This document shows positions 37,111 through 49,954 of a stretch of 64,000 nucleotides of DNA, one piece after another. The stretch comes from Tolypeutes matacus (lineage: Eukaryota; Chordata; Mammalia; Cingulata; Chlamyphoridae). The stretch is taken from assembly GCA_026826555.1 (NCBI GenBank), contig JAKSZT010032888.1, positions 1,935,753 through 1,999,752 of the forward strand, in the 5' to 3' direction. The position numbers were made by a program, and so were the translations under genes. The notes under the pieces are model-generated. The model made no database searches and was not told the origin of the DNA. It saw nothing but the letters and a program-made list of their open reading frames with translations. Within the stretch, counting starts at the first letter, position 1. Each line of letters begins with the position of its first letter.

Positions 37111-37302
37111 TTAATTACTTTGTAAGACTTTCTTATATTTCAAAGACCAAGGATATGGCCATGATTTTTGAATTATTCTTTTATAAGTTCTCATTTTATA
37201 ATTTTGAGGGCAAATTAATTTTTCCCTAAAATTAAAATTTCCAAAATTTTTGCTGAGAGAACGTTTAATCACACCTTTAATTTCAGCCTGGTGATTGTTC
37301 TG
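37111..37302 (-). pseudogene. Possible linker part of the zinc-finger exon
   Basis: 63 codons are open from CAG 37,302 to a TAA at 37,113-37,111. It begins QNNHQAEIKGVIKRSLSKN and lies behind a possible 'tcttgaattcag' acceptor. It sits where the spacer between the KRAB domain and the fingers is expected. No known motif supports it, so this is positional inference. Confidence 0.3.
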
Positions 37303-37466
37303 AATTCAAGACTTTACTCCATTCCCAAGTCTTTATTTGTATGGCCTGGGTTCATACACATGAAATTTACCATTGACAATATGGCAGATGAGGTCTACCT
37401 GAAGATACATTGCATAGATATAATTTCTTGTTTTCAAGGTCACATTCCCTGCCTGAAATGATTGGG

Positions 37467-40400
37467 AATCATGGAGGCTAGAAAGCAATGGTATGACATA
37501 TTTAAGATGCTAAAAGAAAATGAAAACCTGCCAACCAATAACTCTGTATCCAGCAAAGCAGGCTTTCCCAAATGAGGGAGAACTCAAAATATTCAAAGAT
37601 AAACAGAATTTAAGAGAGTTTGCCAACAAGAGACCTGGCCTTCAAGAAATATTAAAGTGAGTGCTACAGGATAAAAGAGAAAACCAGGAGACACAACTTT
37701 GGAAGTGAGTTTAGGAAGGAAAATGGTTAGTAGCAACAAGAAAAAGGATAAAATGATAAAAATTAAAAAAATAGACATATATAAACTTAAAGAAAAAATG
37801 GCTAATGCAAGTACTGCCTTGACAGTAATAATATTAATATTTAATATTATTAAATAAATATTAAATATTAACTGACCAATAGAAAAACACAGTTTGTAAG
37901 AATGGATAAGGAAATATGACCATCTCTAAGTTGTATACAAGAAACTCATCTTAGATCCAGGTATTTAAGGAAGTTACAAGTGAAAGGTTGGAAAATGATT
38001 TTATATGCAAAAAATAACCAGAAAAGGGTGGGAGTGGCTATACTAATATCAGACAAAATATACTTAAAATGGAAAACTATTGTAATATACAAAGACACTA
38101 TATATTAATAAAAGGGATAATGTATCAACAAGAAAGAACAATCATAAATATTTATACAACTAACAAAAACACATGGGACAAACAATGGAAATACTAAGAG
38201 GAGAAATAGATGCCTTTACAATTATAGTGGTTGCCACTCATACATCATTATCAACATTGTATAGAACATCCTGAAGAGGGTTAATAAAGAATCAGAGACC
38301 TCAAAAAATACATTAGAGGATCTAGACCTAAGAGATATACACAGAACATTACATGCAATTATAGGATACACTTTCTTCTTGAATGCACATGGGTCATTTT
38401 CTAGAATACACTACATGCTAGGTCACAGAAAATGTCAAAATGAGTTTAGAAAGATTGAAATTATATGAAGTAATTTATCTGACCACAATGGAATGAAGCT
38501 GGAAATCAGTAAGTGGCAGAGAAGCTGATTAGGCAAAATGATATGGAAATTAAACAACTCATTCTTAAACAATCAGTGAGTTAAGGAAGAAATTGCAAAA
38601 GAAATGAATAATTACCTTGAAATGAATGAAAATGTAAGTGCAACCTGTGAAAGCCAATGTGATGCAGCTAATGGAGTGCTGAGAAGGAAATTTATAGCCA
38701 TAGATGCATATATTAAAAAAGAAGAAAAAGCTAAAATCAGAGACCTAAATGCAACTATCAAGGAACTAGAAAAAGAACAACCAAAAGTTGATTCTTTGGA
38801 AAGATTAACCAAATTAACAAACCTTTAGCTAGACTAACAAAGAAAAAAAAGACAGAAGATGCAAGTACATATAAACGGAGAGAGGGGATATCACCACTGA
38901 TCTCACAGAAATAAAGTGTTTCATAAGAGGAAATTTTGAAAAATTGTATGCCAACAAGATGGATAATTTAGATGAAATGGACAAATTTCTAGAAACACAT
39001 AAGTAATCTACATTGAAAAAAGAAGAAATTGATGAACTCAACAGACCAATCAGAAGCAAAGAGATAGAATTAGTCATGGAAAACATCCCAATCTCCCCCC
39101 AAAAAACCCAGGACCAGATGGCTACAAGGGGAATTCTACCAATCATACTGAAAAGAGCTCACATCAGTCCTACTTAACTTCTTCCAAAAAATAGAAGTGG
39201 TGGGAACAATACCCAACTTACTCTATTATGCAAACATCACCCTAATACCACAGCCATATAAAGATGCCACAAGAAAAGAAAACTACAGACAAATCTCTCT
39301 AATGAACCTGGATGGTAAAATACTCAACAAAATACTTGCTAATCATTTTCAATAACACATCAAATGAATTATGCCCCCTGATCAAGTAGTTTTTATCTCT
39401 GGTATGCAAGGATGTTTCAACATAAGAAAATAAATCAATGTAATACACCACATTAAGAGTCCCCCCACAAAAAAAATATCACATGATCATCTCTATTGAT
39501 GCAGAAAAAAAAATTGACTAGGTACTGCATCCTTTCTTGATAAAAAGAGTTTGAAAGACAGGAATAGAATGAAACTTCCTCAACACGATAAAGAATATAT
39601 ATGAAAAAACCTACACACAGAATAAACTATATGACAACTTAAAATCTAAATGTTTAATATGCTAAAAGATAGCAAATCATCATAGAGATATTGTAAATGA
39701 TAATGTTGTAATGCCTAAGGCAGATAAAGGAAGTACCTAAACAAAATCACTATATTTTTTGTAAAAATAGTCAGAAAGAATAAAATGTCACTATGCTATT
39801 AATGAAATATTGGTACAAATTTACTAAAGACATGATGCTATAACACATCAATATGCTCATGAAAAATTCAGTAATACTCACATACATGACACACACATTC
39901 CTGGAATACTGTTCTAAGTACTTTGTCCACTTAAATTTTCTTGTGTTTCTAGGGTGAGGTAGTGGTCAAATTGATGTTCTTATATGTGCATTTCTGTCTT
40001 GAATATAAATGCTATTCTTCCTAAATATAATTATTAATATAAAATGGTAAAAAAAAAAAAAAAAAAAACCTACAGCTAACAATACTCAATGGACAAATGT
40101 GAAAGGCTTTCCTTCCAAGATCTGGAACAAGACAAGGCTGTCTACTGTCACTGCTCTTATGTAACATTGTGTTTGAAGTACTAGCTCAAGCACTTAGGAA
40201 AGAAAATGAAATAAAATACATTAAAATTGGTAAGGAAGAAATAAATTTTACTATCTATAGATGACATTATCCGATATGTAGAAAACCCAAAAAATTTACA
40301 ACAAAGTTTCTAGAGATGATATATGAGTTAAGTAAAATGGCAGGATATAAAATCAACAATCAGTAGCATTTCTGTACACTGATAATGAGCAATCTGAGGA

Positions 40401-43400
40401 GGAAATCAAGAAAAAAAAACTATTTACAATAGCACTAAAAGAATGAAATATCTATGAAAAACTTAATTAAAGGTGTAAAGTGCTTGGACACTGAAAACTA
40501 AACAGCCTTGTTAAAGGAAAGTAAAGAAGACCTAAATTAATGGAAGATTATTCCATCTTCATGGACTGAAACACTATAAATATCTTTAAGATGCCTGTCC
40601 TACCCAAATTGATTTACAGATTTAACACAATCCCAGTAAAAGTTACAAAGGTATTTTTTACTGAATTGGAAAAGTGAATTATGGAATTTATTTGGAAAGC
40701 CAAGGGGACCTAATAGCCAAAAATATATTGAAAAGGAAAAACAAAATTGGAGGATCAGTCTACCTGACTCTAAAGCACAGTACAAAGCTACAGTAGTGTT
40801 CAAAATTGCATGGTATTGGCACAATGGTAGACATCCTCATCAATGGAACCAAATTGAGAGTTCTGATGTAGATCCTTACATATATTGTCAGCTGATATTC
40901 CTCAAGGCCACCAAGCCCATTCAACTGGGGACAGAATGACCTCTTCATCAATTGGTGCTGGAAGAATTGGATATGCATATCAAAAAGAATGAGAGAGGAT
41001 CACCATCCCCTGCCCTATACAAAAATTAATTCAAGCTGGATCAAAGACCTGAATATAAGAGCTAATAGCATAAAATTCCTGGGAGAAAGTGTAGAGAAGC
41101 ATCTACAAGGCCATGTAATAGGAAATGTTGTCATAAACTTTACACCCAAAGTGCAAGCAATGAAAAAAAAAAAATAAATGGAACTTGTAAAATTAAAACT
41201 TTTGTGCTTCAAAGGAGTTTGTCAAGAAAGTGCAAAAGCAACTTACTCAATTGGAGAAATATTTGTGAACCACTTTTCTGATAAGGGACTTATACCCATC
41301 ATGAGTAAAGAAATTCTACCCCTTGAAAATAAAAAGACAAACAAGCTATATCAAAAAAGGGAAAGAGATTTGAATGATGTTTTTCCAAAGAGAAAACAAA
41401 AATGGCTTAAAAGCTTATGAACAGATGTTCCACATCACTCACTATTAGAGAAATGCAAATTTACCTCACAAAGAGATATCATCTTATCACTATTAGATTG
41501 TCAGCTATTTAAAAAAACAAACAAACAGAGAACTAACACTGCAAGTATTGGAGAGGATGTGGAGGTAAGGGAAACTTCATCCACACTGTTCAGTATGTAG
41601 AATAGCGCAACCATTGTGGAGGACTCTGGTGAATCCTAGGGAGCTAACTATAGAATTGTCATATTATCCAGCAATCCCACTATTAGGAATATATCCAGAA
41701 GAATTGAAAGCAGGGACACAAACGGATATATGTATAGCAAAGTTCATAGTCGCATTATTCACTATTGCCAAAAGTTAGAAGCTACTCAAGTGTCCATCAA
41801 CAGAAGAATGGGTAATCAAAATGTGATATATACATACAATGGAATATTATTATGCTGTAAGAAGGAATGACGTATTGGCACACATGAAAACATGGATGAA
41901 TGAATCTTGAAGACCTGATGTTGAGTGAAGTAAGCCAGTCCCCAAAGGACAAATATTGCATGATCTCACTGATATGACTTAAGCACCTTGACAGACTCAA
42001 GAGTTAAGGTTGGGAAGATAGTTATCAGCAGAGAAAGGAAGCCAAGTGTTGTAAATTGGTGCTCAATATGGGCAAAACACATGATAAGGAGGAAGGAGAT
42101 GGTTTGGCAGTGGATGGGGAAATGATGGTTGAAGGTACTGGAATGTGAGGGTGAGCAGGGTGAGGGAGTTTGGTTGGAATATTCAAGGAAATAGGGGGAG
42201 AGCTGGAGGAAGGGACAGGTAAGCTCTGGGGATTTGTAAGTCTATGTTTGACACCACGATGGTGGGAATGTTCTCTTGGTAAATATGTAGGGGAGGTTTA
42301 CTGGTGCAGAGCATTAATAGTGGGGGGATGTGTCAGAAAGGGTGCACCTGGGGCATACTTCTATGTAATATGTTCATTTTGTCATAGGGTGTCATCTCAG
42401 TGGGTGAAGACCCACACAATAAATAAGAAAATATTAAACTCCCATCCTGCTACATTCTCAAATACAGGGGGAAGAATCTCAAGTACATAGGCAGTGCTTA
42501 ATAAAAGAAACAGAAGAGAATGTCAAGCCTTCAATATTAATATATTTAACTATAAACCTTATATTTTAATAATTTAAATTTAATGGTTATACTTTCTGTG
42601 GGAAAGGAGAAGGAAGAATGAGTGGAATATAGGGTATTTTGGGGGCATTGGAATTGTTCTGCATCATCTTGCATTGATAGATACAGGTCATTATACATTT
42701 TGTCAAAATCTATAAAAGTCTACAGTGCAAAATGTATACCATAATGTCAACCATTGCCATGGTTAGTAGCAATGCTTTGATATTTGTTCATAATTGTATC
42801 AAATGTACCATACTCATGCAGGATGTTATTGGTAGGGGAGGACATGGGGCGAAGGGAGTATATGGGGTTCCCTTATATATTCTATGTGCCTTTTCTGTAA
42901 CCTAAAACTTCTTGGAAAATAAAGTAAGAAAAAGCAAAACACTGGGGTAACAAAGAGAAGAAATTGTCTGTATACCTAAAAGATAACAGAGCTTAAGGTG
43001 ATGAAAGGTACGGTGCATTTTTAAAAATTTTTACGTTAATTTAATTTAATTTTATTTCATTATTAATTTTTGGCTTTGTTTTTCGGGAGGTCTTGGATTG
43101 CAGAAGGGTTGCTATTGTGAGAGGGGAGGTTCACTGGTGCAGGTCATCAGCAGTGGAAGAATTTGTGGGGAGGGGTACACCTGTGGCATGCCTCTATGGA
43201 ATATGAATGTGTTAATGTGACCATGGGGTGTTGTCTTGGTGGGTGGAGACCCACACAATAAACAACAGAATATTGAATTATCCTGCAGAGTCCTGCTATG
43301 TTCTCTAATAAAGTGCATGAATCTTTAGAGCACATGAGCAGTGCCTAGCACAGGAAGAGAGATCAATATACCAGGCCCTTGATATTTGTGCTTGTATTTA

Positions 43401-44682
43401 TAAAGATTGTTCTTGTGAAATTGAAACATAGCCTAGTAATATATATTACCTAAAAGTTACCTTCTTAAAGCTTCCTTGACATTCAAATGTGGCCTCTCTC
43501 TAAGCCAGACTCGGCATATAAGCTCACTAATTTCTGCCCAGCATGTGACATGACTCCAAGGGATGAGCCTCCCTGGCACCAATAATTATTACCAAGTGCC
43601 AATTAGTAATGCATTTGGGAAAAGACCTAAACCAAAAAGGGGAGATATTAAATACAAATGAGTTTTATGGCTAAGAGATTTCAAAGTGAGACAGGAGATC
43701 TTTCTAGACCTTATACTTATGCATGCCTCAAGATAACACTGACTGCCACAGTAAGCAAAGCCTCAAATAGGGATGCTCCTGAGGGGTCTACAGATATCTA
43801 GACACTGTAGGCAGAGCAGACAGTCATAGGAAATGACACCTCTTTGGTGAGACTTACCTTGGAACCTATTATAACCTATCTTCCCAATGTATCTCGGTTA
43901 GATTCATGTACAATTATCCCACATGTGGTTCTTCTGTCCCTTTTATTCATCCCAGAGAATTATATCTTCTTGCCTTTCATATGCTGGGTGAGCCCTGTAT
44001 CTCAGCAGAGCTGCAGAAAACACCTCCAGTTCATTTGACCCATCTATGAGAACTAACAAAAGTACGATGATAGAAAATGCCCATTTCAAAAAACAGAGTA
44101 TCCACAATTGCAAGAAAGACAGTCCCATCCATCTGCTCCCATTATAATCTAAAACCACTCTAAATCAAATCCAAAGAGGGAATAACCATCTGAAAATCCT
44201 CACAATTGAGGAATGAACAAACCTAAGGTGGGACTGAAAGTATGGAATAAGTTAGATTTATTGTTATTTTAGGAATGGAAGAACGTGTAACATCGATGTA
44301 AAGTCGGTGGCCACCAGAGCTTCTGAAGGAAGTGATAGGGAAAAAAAAGTTGTAACATGGGGGGGGGGGAAGCATTTTGGGGACATTGAAATTGTTCTGC
44401 ATGATAACGCAATGACAGCTAAAGACCATTATACATTTTGTCAAAATCTATAAAATTGTGCAGTGCACAGTGTAAAACATAATGAAATCTATAGGGCATG
44501 CTTAGTAGCAATGCAGCAATATGTGTTCATCAATTGTAACAAATGTGCCACATTAATGAAAGAAGTTGTTAGTGGGGGAAATTGTGGGAGAGGGATGGGT
44601 GTGTTATATGGAAATCCCCTATATTTTTGGTGTAACATTTATGTAATCTAAAGCTTCTTTAAAATTAAAGAAAAAAAGTTAG
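37467..44682 (+). mobile_element. 7.2 kb L1, 5'-truncated in ORF1, with target-site duplication
   Basis: It is flanked by a 22-base duplication with one mismatch, at 37,445-37,466 and 44,684-44,705 (shared core 'cctgcctgaaatgattggg'). It starts in the ORF1 C-terminal domain (MEARKQW... at about 37,472), then ORF2 from ATG 37,798 to about 41,960, then a 3' UTR of about 2.7 kb with tails at 42,640-42,930 and 44,380-44,682. ORF2 is broken: an AT-rich scrambled stretch at 37,825-37,871, and the F-A-D-D box near 40,246-40,270 reads to a stop. It split the intron of the KRAB-ZNF pseudogene. Since the duplication brackets the whole two-tailed 3' UTR, that UTR moved as part of the element. Confidence 0.92.
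39616..40062 (+). mobile_element. Retrocopy of an unidentified transcript nested in the L1
   Basis: Non-L1 sequence of about 430 bp is followed by an A-run (40,049-40,068) and bracketed by 'aaaaaacctaca' (39,604-39,615 and up to 40,074). On either side the L1 reading resumes exactly. There is no coding frame of note. An A-tail plus target duplication indicates L1-mediated retrotransposition, probably of a 3' UTR piece. The parent gene is unknown. No canonical AATAAA precedes the tail. Confidence 0.8.
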
Positions 44683-44689
44683 ATTTCCT

Positions 44690-45181
44690 GCCTGAAATGA
44701 TTGGGGATAAAACAAACAACTTTATTAAAGTGGCATTAACAGAATAAGAAAAATCTGAGAAACTTAAATGTTACTGTGATATATTTCAATGTTGTCAATT
44801 ATACATAGGGAGTGGTGAAAGGATGTCACATTAAGGTATACCATAGGGATTAGAATCTCTTTTTATAAAACTGAAAGATGAAATATTTTCAGGATTAAAA
44901 TAAGGGGGAAATAAAATGAAGATTAGATATTTTAGATATTTCAAAGAGGAGGACCATGGCAGTGAACATTTTGTGAAAGTTTAACTGCAATAAGTATATT
45001 AATATCCATTTGCCTAAAGCCAAAGACAATGGCAAATGGATACTTGAATAGAGATTAGTATATACCAACATTTAAGAGAATAGCACTCTCTTAAGGGCAT
45101 TTTTTTATGATATTTCCAAGCATCTACTAATTTATTGACCAAGTCCCTTCTTGTGTGAATGCACAGATTCCTGGAGCTCAC
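44690..45181 (-). other. Intron of the KRAB-ZNF pseudogene next to KRAB-B
   Basis: Unassigned sequence between the L1 and the KRAB-B exon. With the L1 removed, the original distance from the KRAB-B donor (45,181) to the possible finger-exon acceptor near 37,303 would have been about 0.65 kb, a compact but reasonable intron. Confidence 0.5.
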
Positions 45182-45277
45182 CTGGTCTCTGGACTTGAAG
45201 AAATTCTAATAATTCTTTCCACAGTTCCTCTCCTTGCCGCAACTGATAAATCACATTTGATTTGTGGAGTGGATACC
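45182..45277 (-). pseudogene. KRAB-B box exon, splice sites intact
   Basis: On the minus strand an acceptor '...ataaacag' precedes 45,277, and a donor 'ccag|gtgagc' follows 45,182, giving 96 bases in the phase usual for KRAB-B exons. The frame is open: YPLHKSNVIYQLRQGEELW, then about a dozen residues more. The Y-P-x-x-K-S/P-x-V-I and Q-G-E-E-x-W pattern is the KRAB-B signature. It lies 20 bases inside the inner limit of the duplication. The left arm has no equivalent, because L1 sequence replaces it. The upstream KRAB-A exon is missing from this arm. Confidence 0.9.
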
Positions 45278-46561
45278 CTGTTTATATGAAAGAGATACAA
45301 TGGATTTTGGATTATCTGCTAATGACAGTGCATTATCTTCAAGTCCAGAGCAGGCTATGGTGAAGAATAAAGTAAACATTGAAGGTCAAAACAGGGAATC
45401 ACACCTTGAACACAGCATATTGACAATCCTTCAATAGCAAAGGACGATTGACCATATGCCATAAAATATTAAGGCTCTGTGGCCATTGAAGCCAGGTTGA
45501 AATACTGCAGCAACGTTTTTCTTGAACAAAGGGAAAATTATGTTTCCACAGTGGTTGAACAGTATTTTTTAAAAGGATCCAATAATCAAAAGGTCTACCA
45601 AAAACAAATAGTTATATATGGGAAATATATCCTGATTATTTTTTGACTGTGTTGTAAAATACCAACCTAGTCACTAAAGTATAAAAATTATTAGATAATA
45701 TTTAATCAATTTATATATCAATTTAAAGAGTGTTCATTCTTCTTTCAGCAAGGTTCTGTGTATTGGAGATTGAGTAGCAAGAAAGACATCAAATTTTAGT
45801 GTGAATGATTAGACTGGCGGTGTGAAAATGATGTCAGTTAATAAGTGAAGAATCAAGTTTCTTCCAGATATTTTTAAGTTTTATGAAAGGATAAGGAAAG
45901 AGCTTGGAATGGCATATGAGAAAGCTCATCCAGTTATTTGTTGACTAGTTAAAGGATAAATGGGAAATGGTTGATTAGGGACAAGGTGGTGATAAGAAAT
46001 TCAAACATCTTTTCAAAATACAAAAATATCTATATACACTTTAATATATTTGCTATTAGAGAAAATAAACAAATTATTTCTCATGCCATACCTTGCTTAA
46101 CCCTATCTTGTGCTCCTCTGAACACTATGCAACACTTACCACAACACCTTTAACACTGGATTGATTGAACTCACATGCTCAAATATCTACCTCCCATTTG
46201 GAATGTCAAGCTGTGCTCTTATATGTGTCACATGTTCACCACAATCTTAAACCCATTATTACCACTTAGAAGGTTAATGAGGAAATTATTTCCTCACCAA
46301 GGCTATGGGCTCCCTCTCTTCTCTGAAAACACAGCTTTAATGGAGACTGGAACAAATTACTGTAAACATTGGAAGGAGATTACTTCTTAATCTGTTGCTG
46401 ACTCATCATAATTATCCCAGAGTAATGGGCACACTTGAGTCATTCTCAGATCCTTGAATGTCTACTGAGTACACTTAGAATAGACAGAGTAAGAGGAGAA
46501 ATCTGCCCATGTTCTAGCAATAGAGATGTAATTTCAGTAGAAAAAGCAATTCCTTACTCAC

Positions 46562-46654
46562 CAGGATATACATTGGCAAGTGTTTGGCCATCAGCTGTAT
46601 TCCTATGATTTTTCACTCTCAGGAACAGGCAGAGGACAAAGCAGGCAATGTTGA
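46562..46654 (-). pseudogene. KRAB-ZNF leader exon, right copy
   Basis: This is the 93-base counterpart of 4,235-4,327. Acceptor 'tttctacatag', donor 'cctg|gtgagt', ATG at 46,573-46,571 followed by MYIL to the donor. Another frame is open through the whole exon and hydrophobic (NIACFVLCLFLRVKNHR), which would suit a membrane segment of an unrelated protein. Position upstream of KRAB exons in both arms favours the leader-exon reading. Confidence 0.45.
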
Positions 46655-49600
46655 CTATGTAGAAAGAAGCCACAATTTCCAGAGCCACTGGTTATTAATA
46701 TCCTAACTTTCACTGGTTATTAATACCCTAACCATACCTGCACCCAACCAACAAATACACAGTGTGTTTCAGTGAAACAGTGGAAAGACTGTCATCTCCC
46801 AATGTAATAAGAGATGGCTATGGCTCTGGTTGATAATAAATAAAATATTTATACAGGTATATTAAAGATATGAAATGAAAAAGCATTGTTGCATATGTCA
46901 ATTAGCCCACAGTGATCTGAATTTTACATTTTTTCCCTGATTACAAAACATAAGTATCCCTAACTCAGGCCACATGTGGATTTTGGTCACCACATATAGA
47001 CGAACACTATGGAATTTCTTGAATTTAAGGAATTTTGGTTTATGAACTAGTTTATCAGTCCCCTGGACATTCACTCCCTTCCTGCTCTGCCCAACTCCTG
47101 CTGTTTTGTATGTACTCATCTGAAATCATTTTGGTTTCCCCACGTGGGATTTCTAGAAATATCACTCCCTGAACCCTGACTTTTAGATATATCCCCAAAA
47201 GTCTTTGATCCCATTCATGAAAGTTAAAAATGCAATTAATGATGGAGTTAATCAATTAAGGACTTAGATCATTTGAGCTATCAATATCATCCATCCCCCA
47301 TATCTAGTCCTTAAACTCCATTCATCAGAAAGTAACAGATTATGTGGGCTGTAATGTTCTGCCATATGTTACAAAATTCATAAGATAAAGAGGCTCAGAA
47401 AACAGAGATTGGGTGGGTAGAGGAAGGTTCCTTTTTCCACTATTTGATATTTTAGGAATATGGTTGCTGAAATCCTGTCCAATATTAATCATCTTTAATG
47501 TAACATTCTTACATTAATCATTTATGACCTATAAGTCCCCCCTTAACACTTTGTTAATAATTAATTTTATTTCATGAGCAAAAAGATAATGTGTTATAAA
47601 AAGAAGAAAACATCCCTTTGCATCTGAAATCTAGAAAAAGGGGGAAATTATGTATTACATGTGATATAGATTCACTTATATTATTCTCAAAATAATTTTA
47701 TTAATTTTGTTTTATTTATGAGAAATATTTATGCTTTATTTATGAAAAAGGACATGATCAGAAGATTAGAAAATTTTAGTAGCATGACAAAATTACATGG
47801 CTATAAAATGATAAAGCTAGAAATTAAATTTTGCTTTGCCTATATGCCATGCTTAAATTTCTGGAGCATTACATACCATACCTAGGTTTACTCTGGAATG
47901 TACCTTATCACATCAATAACCAGGGTCCATAGCCTGTGGTTACAGCCACTTTTATTGCTTTTTTACATGACTGCTTCTCATGCCCAGATTTACCTACCAC
48001 ATGGAAACTTCCAGTGCATTGATCCCTCTTGCTAAATATCAGTCAGTCTACTGTCTCTGTCCTCATTATTTCATTATAGATTAATCCATGTTTACTCATT
48101 TCAACAGATACTTACCAAGACCAACATTTTCTTTTTTTTTTATGTCCATCCTACTATCTCTATGTCTACCAATAAACACTCCACATACTTACAATTTTCT
48201 GTGATGGCATCTGACAGAGCACATGAATAGGATATTGTTCCTGGTATAGAGTCACACTAGTGGCTGTCAAGTATGTGGTAACACTACTATATTAATACTG
48301 TATTGATGTTAAATAATTATGCTATTCTCAATAAACTCTTCAAATCTTCTCCATATCTTTTGAATTTCACACATTCTCACATTGCCCCTCCTTTTCAAAA
48401 AATTGAATCACCTCCTACTAAGCAAAAGGTTCTTAAAATTTGGCCACTTAAACCCTTTAATACCATAATATTTTAAAATATTTCTTGCATTCACACACAT
48501 TAGCTACTATTTCTCTTAATAGAGAAAAGTCATGGTACCACTGGCTGAGTTCAATGTATCCAATTGAACTCTTACTCTCTGGTTTTATTGGTAACTATAA
48601 ACTCATCATAAATTCAATCTCTCTTATCAGAATCCTCTCCCTCTCTTCACAATCCATCTTAACATGTAAGCTTATATAATTGATTCATGACCTACTTTGG
48701 AGACCTTTGTTTTTTCTTCCTTTCTCTGACATCTTAGTTTCCTGTTTTGAAAGAACTGTAGTTACTCCTTCCACTTATCCACTGCAAAGAAGAGCTCAAT
48801 ACAGTATTGGAACATCTTAAAATTAAATCCTCGCTCCTCTTATCTCCTTTTTCCACTATCCTAACATGCTCACATATGTAATTGATTTTAATTTCTTCCA
48901 TCCCTATCTCTAAATTGAAAGTAACAAACCATTTCTCTGGAATGCTTCTCTGAGCTATCATCATTACATGCTTAATTACATACACCTAAAATGGATTATA
49001 TTTCAGAACATTATCTCTCTCCCAAAATATAAACATTACATCTCCTTTAGTTTTCAATATTAGTTAAGGTTCCCACTAGACACCCAGAGATTGATCCTTT
49101 ACATTCCTTCACAAAACTACAAAAGACAATGAAACAGTATTTTTATATCTGTACTAAGCACATTTTCACCATCCATTTCCACCTTAATCCACAAACATAC
49201 CTTCTCACTCCATACTCATTTTCTTTCTTTCATAGTGTAAAAATGTATTCCCAAGGGATCCTATCACGGAACACCACCAATGTTAGTGTTTACATTTGCT
49301 CTATGTTTGGTCTGTTTCTCCCATTGATGTGGACACAGAAAAATCAATCCATGAATGTTAAGATGAGACAAATTTCCACTAACCATTGTATATGCATTTT
49401 AAGTGAGGAGAAATATATTCACAATTACCTCACCTACCCTCAGATGACCACCTACCTGAAATATCTGTACTCATATGAAATGGTTACCTTCTGATGAAAA
49501 ATTCATTGAAAAATAAAGGAATAAAGGAAGTCATGTTGAACATTTTCTCCATTACCCCCTAGAACCAAATTAGATTGGAAAAATGAGAGAAGCCAATACT

Positions 49601-49720
49601 TTGAAGAAGCTGCCATGAGAAAAAGAGAAACAAATTTTTGATGGTGAGCACTCTTTTCATAGACTTGATGATTTCATGAATCATGCAATTCAAACAATGC
49701 ATCCTGATTAATTTGGATGC
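46655..49720. other. Right arm, non-coding
   Basis: Collinear with about 1,180-4,234 on the opposite strand. No conserved coding frame. There is a small tandem duplication of 'cactggttattaata' at about 46,686 and 46,710. Confidence 0.6.
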
Positions 49721-49727
49721 CAATTAA

Positions 49728-49830
49728 GAACAGATGTGGCTCAAGGGGTTGAGTGACTACTTCCCTTATGGGAGGTCCTGGGTTCATCCCTGGTTCCTCC
49801 TAAAAAGAACAACAACAAAAAACAAACAAG
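49728..49830 (+). mobile_element. tRNA-derived SINE, right arm, first
   Basis: It reads 'acagatgtggctcaaggggt', then 'ggtcctgggttcatccctgg', then a tail of 'aacaacaacaaaaaacaaac' type. It occupies the site of the single SINE in the left arm (1,087-1,169). Confidence 0.85.
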
Positions 49831-49853
49831 CAAACATGAAAAATCCAACTCAT

Positions 49854-49954
49854 GGGAGCAGATGTGGCTCAGTGGATGAGTGCAGTCTTCTCATATATGA
49901 GGTCCCAGGTTCAATCCCCAGCCCAAGAACTAAAAAAAAAAAAAAAAAAAAAAA
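49854..49954 (+). mobile_element. tRNA-derived SINE, right arm, second
   Basis: It reads 'gggagcagatgtggctcagt', then 'ggtcccaggttcaatcccca', then a 23-base A-run. It lies 25 bases after the first SINE's tail. The left arm has only one SINE here, so this one was gained in the right arm or merged away in the left. Confidence 0.9.

Noticed and set aside
47055..47255. Conserved frame with NCIFNFHEWD in both arms as a possible gene
   Set aside because: The similarity is that of the duplicated DNA as a whole. The two frames diverge in length and end, and there is no domain or start signal.
49854..49954. A tRNA gene
   Set aside because: The promoter boxes resemble a tRNA, but the sequence has an A-tail and several copies with target duplications, so it is a SINE.
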